From: Chrysopilus asiliformis
Taxonomy: Eukaryota > Arthropoda > Insecta > Diptera > Rhagionidae
DNA: 64,000 nt
NCBI GenBank assembly: GCA_964034945.1
Contig: OZ035963.1
Coordinates: 32,147,644 to 32,211,643, forward strand
Reading direction: 5' to 3'
The position numbers and the translations under genes were made by a program. Every line of letters starts with the position of its first letter. The stretch's first letter is position 1. Below are positions 22,873 through 33,278 of the stretch, in pieces. The notes below the pieces were generated by a model. The model saw nothing but the letters and a program-made list of their open reading frames with translations, ran no database searches and had not been told where the DNA came from.

Positions 22873-24734
22873 TCTTATTTTTTCAATGTCGTCTGCTTTG
22901 ACTCATGTTTCCCTACCTAATTTTAAATACTAAACGCCGTCGTGCATAAATTTTTTGTACCATACTTAGGCCAAAGACAATTTTTGTATGTCTTATATTG
23001 ACATTTTCAAATGAAATATTTTAAAATAAACTCCATAACATTTCTAATATTATTTATTTTCATTTGATATAAAACCTCAAACAGAAATTTTTCCATTAAA
23101 CTTTCATGCGATAAGTAAATCGACAACGAGCGAACATTTAATGCCATCTCTTAAATATCCATGACTAATAACCGAGTTTTCCAAAAATAAATGTTTTTCT
23201 AAAAACGCTTTCATCCCACCCAATGCTATCCGTTTTATTTCCCATAATGTTACATGCGTTAAAAGTAAATAAAATTTATTTTATGTTTATTTAACTAAAC
23301 GGAAACATTTTTGATATCAATGAGAATCATATATTTGCTCCTAACTTTGTAAAATTTCAGGGAAATTCTCTCCTTTAAAATATCATTTAAGCCATTAAAA
23401 ACAGATCCGAAACGAAAAGAAAACAATTTCCGAAAAAAGAAGATTATTTCCTTTTTAGGAGTCAGTAATAAAACCCAATTACAGAGCAAACATCACAAAA
23501 TTTCACTTTACATGTCGCAATCAGGACACAACAAAAGAGATCAAACTGAAACTTTCTCAGCATTCCTTTTGACCCCCACAGAAAAAAAGCCCCAATGAAC
23601 ATTGCAAGAGGGCTGGTAAAAGACCACAGTAAAAACGACCAAAAGTGAACGTAGGAAAAACCTCCTTAATGAGCTTAACACGAGGCAAAAACAGGGAAAA
23701 AAGTAGAATTTCATTAACCGTAACCACCGTCAGGACCACATCTGATACTCCATGTTAAAAGTACACATATTTCATTTGTACCAAATATGTATATCTACAC
23801 TTGTAGGTACACAAAAAACCATGTATTCCAGCCAGCCGTACACATTTGGCACCATTTGGAATTGAATGAGGACCAATGATATACAAAAACCGAAATACGT
23901 TTACGACGATATTTGTTTTTGACTTTCATTTCGTCAGAAGAAGACTACGGAGTAGTAGAAATTCGTTTGAGTGTTCATCTCTGTTGTCGAAACCTTTCAT
24001 AATCTCATTGGTCACCACATCAGACATCAAAGGAATTTAAAGGATCACACAAAATGTTCACTCGCTTGTCAGAGGGCCATTAAAATGCGACAAAATGTGG
24101 TTATGAAACGGAATATACACAACGTTTCGAGACTAAACATTTGAACAGCAACGAACCTCGGAATTTGGCAAAAATCAACCCACTCACTTCGTCCTCTGTA
24201 ACTTTAAGGGAAGCGTCCTCTGTAGCATTAAGTGGTTTATATCCTATAACATCGACTTACCACATAAAACAACCAATATTCGGTCAACAGACTCTTTGCC
24301 AGTCTTGTCCTTCAGTTGTTTAGCATTACAAGGATATGAACTTCCCTACAACTGGAGAGAGCTTCAAAAAACAGAATGTTCTGAAAGTTCGCGTTCTACT
24401 GCTTGAAACACAAACAGAAGTAAATTCCATTCAACTAACCGCAACTAAGTTATCATTTTATTTATTTACTCCTCAACATAAAATTGGTACAGTCAGTAGT
24501 ATTTCAACAGGCTATCCTTGCGAGATTGGAGTCAACATCTATGTGAACAATGACAGTTTGTATGAAGGTCAGTCATATGTATGTGGGACTGCATTGAAGA
24601 TGGATAGAATTTCAGAAAGAAGTTTCAATTAACTTTTTGCTTACCTAAAAATATTAAAGTCTCTTTTCAGTTGACTGGAATCAAACATACGCTAGAGGAC
24701 GCTACTGAACCAGTTTTGGGCAACATAGAATGCA
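22873..24734. other. No firm feature; two short ORFs near 24.1-24.6 kb
   Basis: Low-copy-looking sequence. Two ATG ORFs (24141-24323, 60 aa; 24336-24632, 98 aa) lie on the plus strand in more balanced composition, but neither shows a recognisable domain or splice context that I trust. Confidence 0.3.
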
Positions 24735-25284
24735 TCTGTTTATTTGTTCCTCTTTCACGTCAAAACGGCTGAACTAATTGACATGAAATTTGGAAGGGAT
24801 GTTCGCCATTAACCCTAATCCGCCCACCCGGTGACTTTGAGTCACCGTTTCAGTTTTGAGAGTGATTGTTACGAATGTTAAAAAAAGTTATTGCATTCAT
24901 GCTCCTTGACTTTGTTTTTTTATGCCCATACTATTCAAAAACGAAAAAAAAAATTAAATTTTTTACTACAACAATAATATTTCGCTTTTATTCGCTTCAT
25001 ACCTAATCCACGCAGGCGGTGACTCACAGTCACAGTAACGGTTTTACCAGCAAATAAAGGTTTTTTTGGTATCACTTTACTTCTGTTTCGCAAAATATCG
25101 GAGCGTAGTAGGGGATAATAACTGTAGAACTTCCCAAAAGAGAAAACGTTGCTTCCTGTGTCCCCATTGCTAAGGTCGCGCTTTGAAGCAAATATGTGCA
25201 AATGCAAAAAAAATGTTTGTAACTAACTTTCTTAAAGATCAATTTTATGCTACAATTGTAAATAGTGCGAATGATGTATATATA

Positions 25285-26205
25285 CAGGGTGCGCCATCTG
25301 TTCCTCCGGTATGAGAATGTTGAATAACTTTTGAAAGAAACAATAGATTGCAAAAAATGGTGTTTTTTTATTTAGTTCAATCCTTTACAATTTATGTGGA
25401 CTACTTTTTGAAAACAACATCGATCAAATGACCACCTTTATTGGCCACCGCAAACTGTGCTCTTTTTCGGGCATTTTCCATCACTTCTTCGAGCATCTCC
25501 GTCGGTATGGCAGCTATTTCGGCACGAATATTGGTCTTGAGCTCGTCAATGGTCTTCGGGTTGCTGGCGTAAACTTTACTCTTCAAATAACCCCACAAAA
25601 AGAAGTCTGGGGGGGTTAAATCAGGGGATCTTGGTGGCCAGTCAATATCGCCTCTTTTCGATATCACACGTCTAGGGAATTTTTGTTGCAAAAACCGTAT
25701 TGTTTGGTCCGCTGTGTGGCATGGCGCCCCGTCTTACTGAAACCAGAAGTCAGTCAGACCTTTTTCACGCATTTTCGGACACACAAAATGTGCCAACATC
25801 CACCGATATCGATTACCATTAACTGTTTCACCTTCATTGAAGAAAAATGGCCCAATGATGGTTTTTGCGCACACGCCGGCCCAAACAGTCACTTTTCGAT
25901 CATGCAATGGTATTTCATGAATCTCGTGAGGATTTTCTGTCGCCCAAATGCGGCAATTTTGTTTATTAACACCGCCAGAGGGAATGAAATGTGCCTCGTC
26001 GGTCATTAAAACTTGCATCCAAAATTGAACGACTATTTTCAATGTACATCGTCACTATTTCGGCGCGTTCTTTCGGTGTGAAGCGGTTCATGGTTAAAAT
26101 TGTACTGGTTTGACGTTTCCAAAACGTGTCTAGGAAAGCAAATCGGTTGACAAATGGCGAAGTTATTCAATGTTTACATACCGGAGGAACAGATGGCGCA
26201 CCCTG
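25285..26205 (-). mobile_element. DD41D mariner-like element, internally deleted (E1)
   Basis: Terminal repeats CAGGGTGCGCCATCTGTTCC and its near-perfect reverse, with TA duplicated at 25283-25284 and 26206-26207. Length 921 bp against the roughly 1.2-1.3 kb expected for a full mariner. Carries a transposase pseudogene on the minus strand. Confidence 0.92.
25401..26091 (-). pseudogene. DD41D mariner transposase, deleted and stopped
   Basis: Remnant of a mariner transposase. It starts at an ATG (26091-26089) with MNRFTPKERAEIVTMYIENS, the usual N-terminus, then a deletion of most of the helix-turn-helix region joins directly, out of frame, to VLMTDEAHF (first catalytic Asp). KVTVWAGV and an HFVCPKMREKGL stretch follow. 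The second Asp is in WFQ-stop-DGAPCHT, where a Gln codon became TAA (25735-25737). The third lies in SPDLTPPDFFLWGY. There are 41 residues between the second and third Asp, giving DD41D. The C-terminus (ANKGGHLIDVVFKK) is intact. Frameshift, deletion and stop make it non-functional. Confidence 0.9.
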
Positions 26206-26751
26206 TATATAAATAAAAAACTCAATTAAAAACAGCAAACTTACAAAACTTTTTTTTTTATTAAATTATTCTATTTTTCCGGCATGGTGACTGTGAGTCA
26301 CCGCCTGCGTGGATTAAGGACAAAATTAGCCTGAGCTGATTAGGGTTAAGTTAGCTCTAACGTAGAATCGTTAAAAATCTAGGCGAGGGAGCATGGAGTG
26401 GGTGGAATGAAGCTGTTCTGAACTAAAATTCTACACTCTAAACCAGACGCTATTTATTTTCCGAATGACTTTTATACGCTCAGTACCCTATTATTTCTAA
26501 TTGTAAGTAATTCTAGTTAAATCAAAGCAATTCCATAACTTATTGTTAGTATTATTTTACCATGAAATCACAGGGCTGGGAAACGCTATCACAACGCAAC
26601 GAAATAATTATTTTCCGGGTTTTTCATCAAAATTGCGTTATAACGTTATAGAAATTTAATTCCGTTACAATAACGAAAAACGTAACGAAACCCGACAAAA
26701 ATGATTTCGTTCTTTCGTTATTTATTTATTTTAGCTTTATTTTATTTTTTA

Positions 26752-27279
26752 CTAGAATTTGGACCCGGCTTCGCCCGGCTAAAAGCGTGAACAGAAAAAA
26801 AACTTAGGAAAACTAAATTCAGTTGGTTAAAAATTAGGCAGCCTGCATGCTGTTCGTTAGTTTTTTCTCTTCGGAAAATGATTAACAAACCAACAAAAAA
26901 TTCCAGCACTTGCATTCGGTATTACTTTACCTCCCTCCCCTTACTCCCCCCACCTCTCGAGCTACTTTTTAATGGGTCTTTGTTAGGGCTGGACCCCCGA
27001 CGAACATCTATGCCAAATTTCAGGCCAATCGGTTTAGTAGTTTCCCCGCGAAAGAGTAACATAGCGCAAAAACTAAGTTTCAAAATCACTTTAACCCCAC
27101 TCCTTACTCCCCCCACCCCTCGCGCTACTTTTCCGTATGCCTATGTTGGAACCAGAACTACCACAGACACTCATGCCAAATTTAAAGTCAATCGGTTCAG
27201 CCGTTTTTGCGTAAAAGAGGAACAGACAGACAGATAGACAGACAGACAGACTGCAACTCATTTTTATATATTAGTATGA
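26752..27279 (-). mobile_element. Helitron, non-autonomous, complete (C3)
   Basis: On the minus strand it runs from TCATACTAATATATAAAAAT to CTAG, between A and T. The 3' hairpin is GCCGGGCGAAGCCGGGT, a variant of the C2 hairpin, with the tail CCAAATTCTAG. The microsatellite (CAGACAGACAGAC) and the two GGCCAATCGGTTTAGTAG-type repeats match C2 and C4. Confidence 0.9.
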
Positions 27280-27690
27280 TTATTTTTTGTGAAAAGTTCG
27301 TCAACTAAAAACCCCACAGACCTACCACCTACATAAAAAAAAATTTAAAATATTGGGGTAGTATTTTTAATCGGACTTTGTTTTGGTCAGATTCACTCTA
27401 TTTCTGGAGATACGGAAAAGAAAATATTTTAACACATTAACTGCCATATACTCGGAAATTTGTTAAATGAGCAAAACTATTGTACGATTTTTTTTCCTTT
27501 TAATTTTTTTTATTGATTTTTAACTTAAGAATCACTGTTTTAGTTTTTTTTTGTTTTTTTTCGTATTTTCTTTATGTTTGGTTTTATTCATTTTTTTATA
27601 GAATTTTTTTATGGGCTGAGCTAAATTTCTTTGTGATAAATACACTATTATTAAAGTACATTTTTCTTAATTTTCAGTTTGAATACAATA

Positions 27691-28150
27691 GGGCTATTCA
27701 CTCTTTATCGTAGTTGATCGTAAACTCGTTGAATCGTAGAATCGTAGAATCGTAAATAAAATCGTAGTTTTTTGACAGTTCTCCATACAAATTTTTTTTA
27801 TGACGAAAACTACAGTCTACCACACCCGAAGGTATGGTAAAATCGTAGTTTTTGTCGTACCTCTAATAAAGTGAGGTTAAGGCATGTTTTGTGACATGTC
27901 AAATTGGTGCCAACTCTAAAATGGACATTGGAAAAGCAAGTAAATTAAAGTATTTATATGATTTAATATAAATTTAGAGTTAAAAAATGCTTTAAACAAT
28001 TTAGATAAAAAAATAAATAAAAGAGTCAAAAATTTACGACAAAACCCACAACCTTTAGTAAAGCGCTGCTCACGCTGCGTTGTACTTTTCTATCGTATAT
28101 GTACAGTACAATCTACGATTTTACTATCTAGGATCAAGAGTGAATTGCCC
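27691..28150. mobile_element. MITE with GGGCWATTCACTCTT ends (N)
   Basis: Left GGGCTATTCACTCTTTATC, right (reversed) GGGCAATTCACTCTTGATC, flanked by TA on both sides. Interior is rich in CGTAGAATCGTAG and has inverted ATCGTAG words. Non-coding, 460 bp. TA target suggests a Tc1/mariner-type or similar parent; unassigned. Confidence 0.65.
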
Positions 28151-28330
28151 TAATGTGTAACGAAAAAATAACGTCATAACGTAACGAAATGAAATTTTTT
28201 ATCGTTACAAAACGAAATTTTTTATCGTTACAAAACGAAATAACGTAACGAAATAAAATTTGAATTTCATTACATAACGAAATGTATAATGTCACAAAAC
28301 AAGTGAATAATATATATATGTATAATAGTA

Positions 28331-30240
28331 CAAAACGGTGAATACCCCTAAATATATTCGTTTATTAATTTTAACAAATTTTTTGCGATAAAAAAAATTA
28401 GTGGCTTAAGAGTTAAAACATTCCTGTTTTCATTTTCCCTTTTAGAACATTTTAAATTGCAATCTTCTATTGATGGTTATGGGCACAGGTGTGGCGAAAT
28501 ATTAGAGATAAATTTACCTTTTGCATCCACACCTTGCAATTTAGCAATGTTCTACACCCATGATTCACCCGTCCTTACCGCATATCCTGTATTTCATAAA
28601 AAAAATCGCAGAAAATGCCATCAACAGATTGAAACAAACCTTGGGTTTCAATTTCATTTTGGTTCAATTTTATGTTGGCTGCACATAAAATGTTGGATTT
28701 TATTTCGATGGCGGTAAACCGCATTTGTCAGCCTCAGAAATTGGCTTCGACGGTGCAAAATCATTGAAACAACACCAACGTCAGGCAGTGTTTGTTATGC
28801 TTTTTTTTTATTAGTGCAACATTTTTCTTATCGCTTATGCTCGGATATGTTGCGCTTATATGTTTATGTCTCAGACGAAACGTTGAAGCAATAAAAAATA
28901 TTGTTTTTAAATTTTTTTTATTGATACCGCGTTATTAGATTTGTGAACTAATTTACTCTTCATTTATCTGTTGCCTGAATTTTTTGTTGCGTGGTCAAAA
29001 GGTAATTACACTTTACTTTAAGAGCCATGCAGCATCTCAAGGTTTTGCTACTTAAAACGCACCCTTTTTCGACATGATGATTACTTCATTATATTGCGTG
29101 GTTGTGGTTGCGCAATTAAAAATTTAATTTACCTTTATTACATTTATTCTAACAAATTCATTTCGTGCAATCTGTGTGCGGTTTTTGTATAAATTATAAT
29201 TCAGTTGAAAAAAACATAAGAAAAGCTACAATTGCCAGGGGCCAATTGTCCTCATATCGAGAGGACGGAAAGAATTTTTATTTACAATACAAAAATCAAT
29301 TTATTTGAGAGAGGAAGATGGCAAATCTTGCCCTGCGTATGAAATAGACGTGGAAAATATTACTTTGAAATATTTAAGGTTTATTGCTCATCTGGAATAT
29401 TTCTTGTTTCTCTCGAAACCAATTCAACCGTTCCGCAAAAAAATATTCCAGACAACCAATCAGCACTGTGTATTTCATAATAAAACATTTTCAAATAACA
29501 TATCGTATTTACTATGTTTAGAAAAATTTGGCCACTTACAATCTGTGTTAATTCTCACCGAAAAACTTTTGTAAACTCTTATGTAATTTTATGTTACTGC
29601 ATAGCCGACATTTTTCGTAAAAAAGAAACAGACAACTTTAAGGACAGTTTGAAACAAAACTAAACAAAAAATAACCCAAAACACATAAAGATTTATTTCA
29701 CGACCCACTTTAGAGAATTTTACATTGGACGGGATTTATCTTAAATCTTGTGTGTACAACTATACCCGCTATGCAGTTACTTTTACAACTCAAACGTAAA
29801 AACAAAAGCAAATGTTGGAAAAATCCTTTGCCTTGACTCATTGCAGGCAATTAGTAAAACAAAAAAAAATCTGCATCAGAAAATCCTCTTTTCTTGATGC
29901 AGGTCAACAATTTTCATTTGGTAAATCCCTAAAAGAAGCTTTTGTTTTCCTCGTGTTTATGTGCGACATAATAAAAAAGTTTTTCATAAAATGTTTTCAT
30001 TAAAAGCACTAACAAAACCTATTTTAAAAATTATACACAGCAAATACTACTGCACTCAAAGTTTCTTCAACGCGTGTGACTTAAGTTCACCTTATCAAGG
30101 CTGACGGTAGTTGGCCTTAATTGAGGACCAACGAACTAGAAGCAATATTTAGAGGAATACTAGTTGACATAACCTCAACCGTTGGACGTTTTTGCACACT
30201 GTTTCCGTTCAACACTTTAATTCGATTTAAAAAAAAACAT
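28331..30240. other. No feature recognised
   Basis: About 1.9 kb. The ORFs at 28457-28717, 29305-29574 and 29812-30003 have no recognisable domain. No terminal repeats or tandem arrays found. Confidence 0.35.
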
Positions 30241-30514
30241 ACACTCAGAAAAATGTCCAGGTCAACTTTTTGTCAGGTTAACTCTGACCTTACAGAGGTG
30301 TCTGTAAGCCAGCTAGCGGTCAGAGTTAACCTATCTAAGGTCAACTCGTGCAGCTCCCAATGCCTTACTTCACCTGCTGGTGGCTTAATTTCAGAATTTC
30401 TCCGACCACAGGTCAACTCAGTTTTACTTGCCCACATGCAGGCGAACGCGCGCCTGTCCGAGGCCAATTACGCCGTATGTAGGTCGTCGAGTTAGTCTCC
30501 ATTTTTCTGAGTGT
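30241..30514. mobile_element. MITE with ACACTCAGAAAAATG ends and inner foldback (Q)
   Basis: ACACTCAGAAAAATG at the left, the same word reversed at the right. Inside, GGTTAACTCTGACC (about 30276) pairs with GGTCAGAGTTAACC (about 30318), and AGGTCAACT words recur outside that. The right end touches family A copy A4 directly. The 124-residue ORF over it is a translation of this repeat. Confidence 0.6.
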
Positions 30515-31011
30515 AACAAAAGCTATAATTGCCAATCTGGCAATTATTGAAAACCCGTATGGTGATATTCGTATCAAAATTCGAACAGTTGTACCAAAAT
30601 TCCACTTTGAAGTCAAACTTTCTAATAAGATTTTTTAAAATTTATTCCAATCGGATTTTGATGTATGGGAGTTTTATGTAGAATCATATCCTAAATAACT
30701 TTTGTTCTTGCACTTCTTTGATAAGATGCACCGTTTTTGAGATATTCGCAAAAAACATTTTCGTTCGTATGGGGGGTGCCCCCCTAATGGTCCATTTTTA
30801 CGAAAAACGGATCTGCGCAAAATTTCAAGTCTCTAGCTCAATCCGTGCGCCCACAATCCGCGCCACAGACAGACGGACGGACGAACGGACGGACAGACGG
30901 ACAGACGGACGGACGGACAGACCGACGGACGGACATGCAAAAATTAATTATTTTTATCATTCTAAACACACTGGTGTAATTCATTTTCGTGTGTGATAAC
31001 GGGATCTTGGC
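30515..31011 (-). mobile_element. Family A element, 5' truncated (A4)
   Basis: 3' end AACAAAAGCTATAATTGCC directly at the end of Q; body and microsatellite present, then GTGATAACGGGATCTTGGC is cut off at 31011 where mariner F3 sequence begins. No remaining family A sequence is found beyond F3, so this is not a simple insertion of F3 into A4. Confidence 0.8.
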
Positions 31012-31014
31012 TGA

Positions 31015-31604
31015 ATGGATATGTGAACGAGCAAAATTTTCAGATTTGAGGCGATACCAATCCACACGAGATATACCAGCACCAAATGCATTCCGAGAAA
31101 GTCACTGTTTGGCGCGAATTTTGGTCTGACGGAATCAACGATCCGCATTTCTTCCAAACCGATACTGGCATTGCCATAACCGTCAATGGCTAGCACTTCA
31201 GATCGATGAAAAGTAACTTCTTGTGACCTAGACTGGATAATATGGATACCGACAACATGTGATTCCAACAGGACGGCGCTACATGCCACACAGCGCATGC
31301 CACGATGAACATTCTTCACGAGCGATTTGAGGGCATGGTTATCTCGCAAGGCACCGAAGTGAACTGGCCACCGAGATCGTGCGATTTAACGCCTTTAGAC
31401 TTCTTTCTTTGGGGTTATCTTAAATCGCTGGTCTATGCGAATAAATCGCAAACAATTAATGCCCTCAAAGCCAGCATAACGAACGACATCCAACAAATTC
31501 AGTCAGATTTATGCGACAAACTCATCGAAAATTGGACCTCCCGAATACGTGCCACCAAGCAAAGCCGCGGCGGACATTTGAACGACGTTATATTCCACAC
31601 TTAA
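31015..31604 (+). pseudogene. DD41D mariner transposase, truncated
   Basis: One plus-strand frame covers the second half of a mariner transposase with scattered stops (for example TGA or TAG in place of Trp, Tyr or Leu codons). It begins NGYVNEQNFQI, just after the first catalytic Asp in relatives, passes the FQQDGATCHTAHATMNIL block (second Asp) and reaches RSCDLTPLDFFLWGYLKSL (third Asp). Counting between them gives 41 residues, so DD41D. The C-terminus ends RGGHLNDVIFHT and stop. The frame from about 31260 to 31604 is uninterrupted. Non-functional. Confidence 0.85.
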
Positions 31605-31665
31605 TGCCATAAAATATTCTTTCAAACAAAAAAATAAAAACACAACTAGTTTTATTCACATTTAA

Positions 31666-31886
31666 GCCTAAACCCCAATTACGCGTTCGTGCGTGCGGCA
31701 CCCACGCGGTGAAGGTAAAAACTACGCATTTATATGAGTAAATGTATAATTGCGCGTTGCTCAGACGCGTTGCCGCGTCCGTGCCGCGTAGAGTAGGCTC
31801 AGTTTCTACTTTTAGACGCGGTGACAACTATTAGATGCCAGAACAAAATCATGCCGCACGCACGAACGCGTAATTGGGGTTTAGGC
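31666..31886. mobile_element. MITE in F3 with exact TTTAA duplication
   Basis: Ends GCCTAAACCCCAATTACGCG, with near-perfect terminal repeats of about 36 bp rich in CG. TTTAA is duplicated at 31661-31665 and 31887-31891. F1 supplies the empty site: its matching sequence reads ACATTTAAAAATCGAGC without interruption. 221 bp, non-coding. Superfamily not assigned. Confidence 0.9.
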
Positions 31887-31918
31887 TTTAAAAATCGAGC
31901 ATCCTTATTGAAATACCC

Positions 31919-32584
31919 TTGTAACCTAGTTCCAAAAAATCAAAATTAAAATAATACCAATGGAACTGCTAAAGGTAGCGGGTTGGTAAATCGTTGGTGC
32001 CGTAGTACACATTAGTTGCCAGAAAACCACGCCATTTTTCCCAATTCAATTAAATTTGACAAAAAGAACCACCCCATTTCATACCGAACATACATATGTA
32101 TACAAAATTTGAAGTCTCTGTATTTGGTAGTTTTAGGGAAATCTCGTAATCACACTAACTGGCAGGCAGAGATCGATCCGAGGGTGCTCGGAAAATTTGT
32201 TCCAGGAAAATCTGGATGTTGATATATAAGAGATAAAAAAAATTCTGAAAAGCGGATTGTGGAATGATTTGAGGAATGCAAAATTATAAGTTCATGAAAC
32301 TAACGTCAAATACGCAAAGCTTGTATTTCTTAGTCGCGCAAGTCGTCAGCCACACGGCAACATTTTTAAACCATTATAAATGCTTCCCTCATTTTTTAAT
32401 TCATTTTTTTTTGTTGGCGTGTGGCAACTTCTCACTCAATAAAGCCATCGGTCCAAGCAATTTGAACACCTGATATTTCATAACATGAATTTGGCATCCA
32501 GATCATTGCAGTCCGATGGGAATTCATCATGAAATTTTTCCTATTCAAACAGCTCCGAAAAAATGTCATTGGAAAAGTCCACAC
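31919..32584. other. Mostly unassigned, with a mariner scrap near 32415-32470
   Basis: GGCAACTTCTCACTCAATAAAG and CATCGGTCCAAGCAATTTG match two separate places in the F2 region (14253 and 14571), so a decayed relative lies here. Nothing else recognised. Confidence 0.35.
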
Positions 32585-33278
32585 TCTAAACCAGACGCTT
32601 TTTTCCCAGTAATATTCTTTTTCACTGTTTTCCCAGTAAAATTTACTATACGACAGTAAATTTTTACTGGAGAATCACCGATTTCGTCTCAGTATTTTAT
32701 ATTTTTCCCGTTTTTCAAAAAAAATCTGACACTTTACTGTTTCATCACAATAAATTTGTCACAATTTCACCCCAGTCAAGGTCACTCATATCTAGAATCC
32801 ATTTCTCAATTAGATTACATAGTCTAGCGGTAAGTGAAGTGGCTGACAAAACGCGGATGGCTCGGATTCGAGCATCGACAGCGGTAAGAGATTTTTGAAC
32901 ACAACATTCTCATGTAAAATTATGTATTGATAACAACAAAAATATTTAATAATAAATAAAAATTAGGTTTGAAAATAAAAAAAAAAGTGTTACCAAAACC
33001 ATTCAAATGCTTCAGAAATTTCAAAAAGCATCTAAGAGGTTTTTGAGATTTTACTGTGATCCCAGTAATTTTTACTAAGATTCCCAGTAAAAATTACGGT
33101 TAGTCCAGTTCTTTCCTGTTTTCCAGCATGATAATTTTACTGGGAATACAATCCAATATTTACTGGGAGTGAATTTTATTTACTGGGAAATTTTATTTAC
33201 TAGGCCAGAACAGTAACATTTGCTGTACGTCATCGTGGTTGTCTTTTTACTGAGTTCCCAGTAAAATTTGGTTTAGAC
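32585..33278. repeat. TTCCCAGTAAAA-rich MITE-like repeat (W)
   Basis: Starts TCTAAACCAGACGC and ends, reversed, TCTAAACCAAATTTTACTGG. TTCCCAGTAAAATT or its reverse recurs at least six times. Near 32829-32885 is a tRNA-like stretch (CTAGCGGTAAG, then GGATTCGAGCA). Related starts occur at 13756 and 26435. Only about 9 bp of terminal repeat, so the ends are tentative. Confidence 0.4.

Larger units (their letters stand above)
24813..26345. mobile_element. TTAA-flanked piggyBac-like element carrying E1 (D1)
   Basis: CCCTAATC at the left and its reverse complement at the right, with exact TTAA duplications at 24809-24812 and 26346-26349. Subterminal palindromes built on GGTGACT..AGTCACC occur at both ends, and a longer inverted pair with TAATCCACGCAGGCGG lies at 25005 and 26300. 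Without E1 it would be about 610 bp and non-coding. Confidence 0.7.
24735..26400 (+). mobile_element. Helitron family C remnant split by D1
   Basis: 24735-24808 matches the family C 5' module (TTCCTCTTTCACG, AACGGCTGAACTAATTGACA, TGAAATTTGG). After D1 a C-like tail (GTTAAAAATCTAGGCGAGGG) continues to about 26400. Neither terminus (TC, CTAG) is preserved. Confidence 0.55.
26573..28330. repeat. AACGTAACGAAA-rich repeat split by C3 and N
   Basis: 26573-26740 and 28153-28330 share dense words such as ATAACGTAACGAAA and GTTACAATAACG, suggesting one AT-rich element interrupted by C3 and N. It may start at CAGGGCTGGGAAACG, which resembles a hAT end, but I cannot place the matching right end. Confidence 0.35.
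31012..31918 (+). mobile_element. DD41D mariner-like element, 5' truncated (F3)
   Basis: The 3' terminal repeat is GCATCCTTATTGAAATACCC; the 5' end and first part of the gene are missing. Its 3' non-coding region carries a MITE (31666-31886). Same family as F1. Confidence 0.8.

Noticed and set aside
24141..24632. Two consecutive ORFs (60 and 98 aa)
   Set aside because: ATG starts and balanced composition, but no domain, no clear splice signals and no polyadenylation signal close by.
30121..30495. 124-residue ORF
   Set aside because: Most of it is the MITE Q with its internal foldback; no domain.
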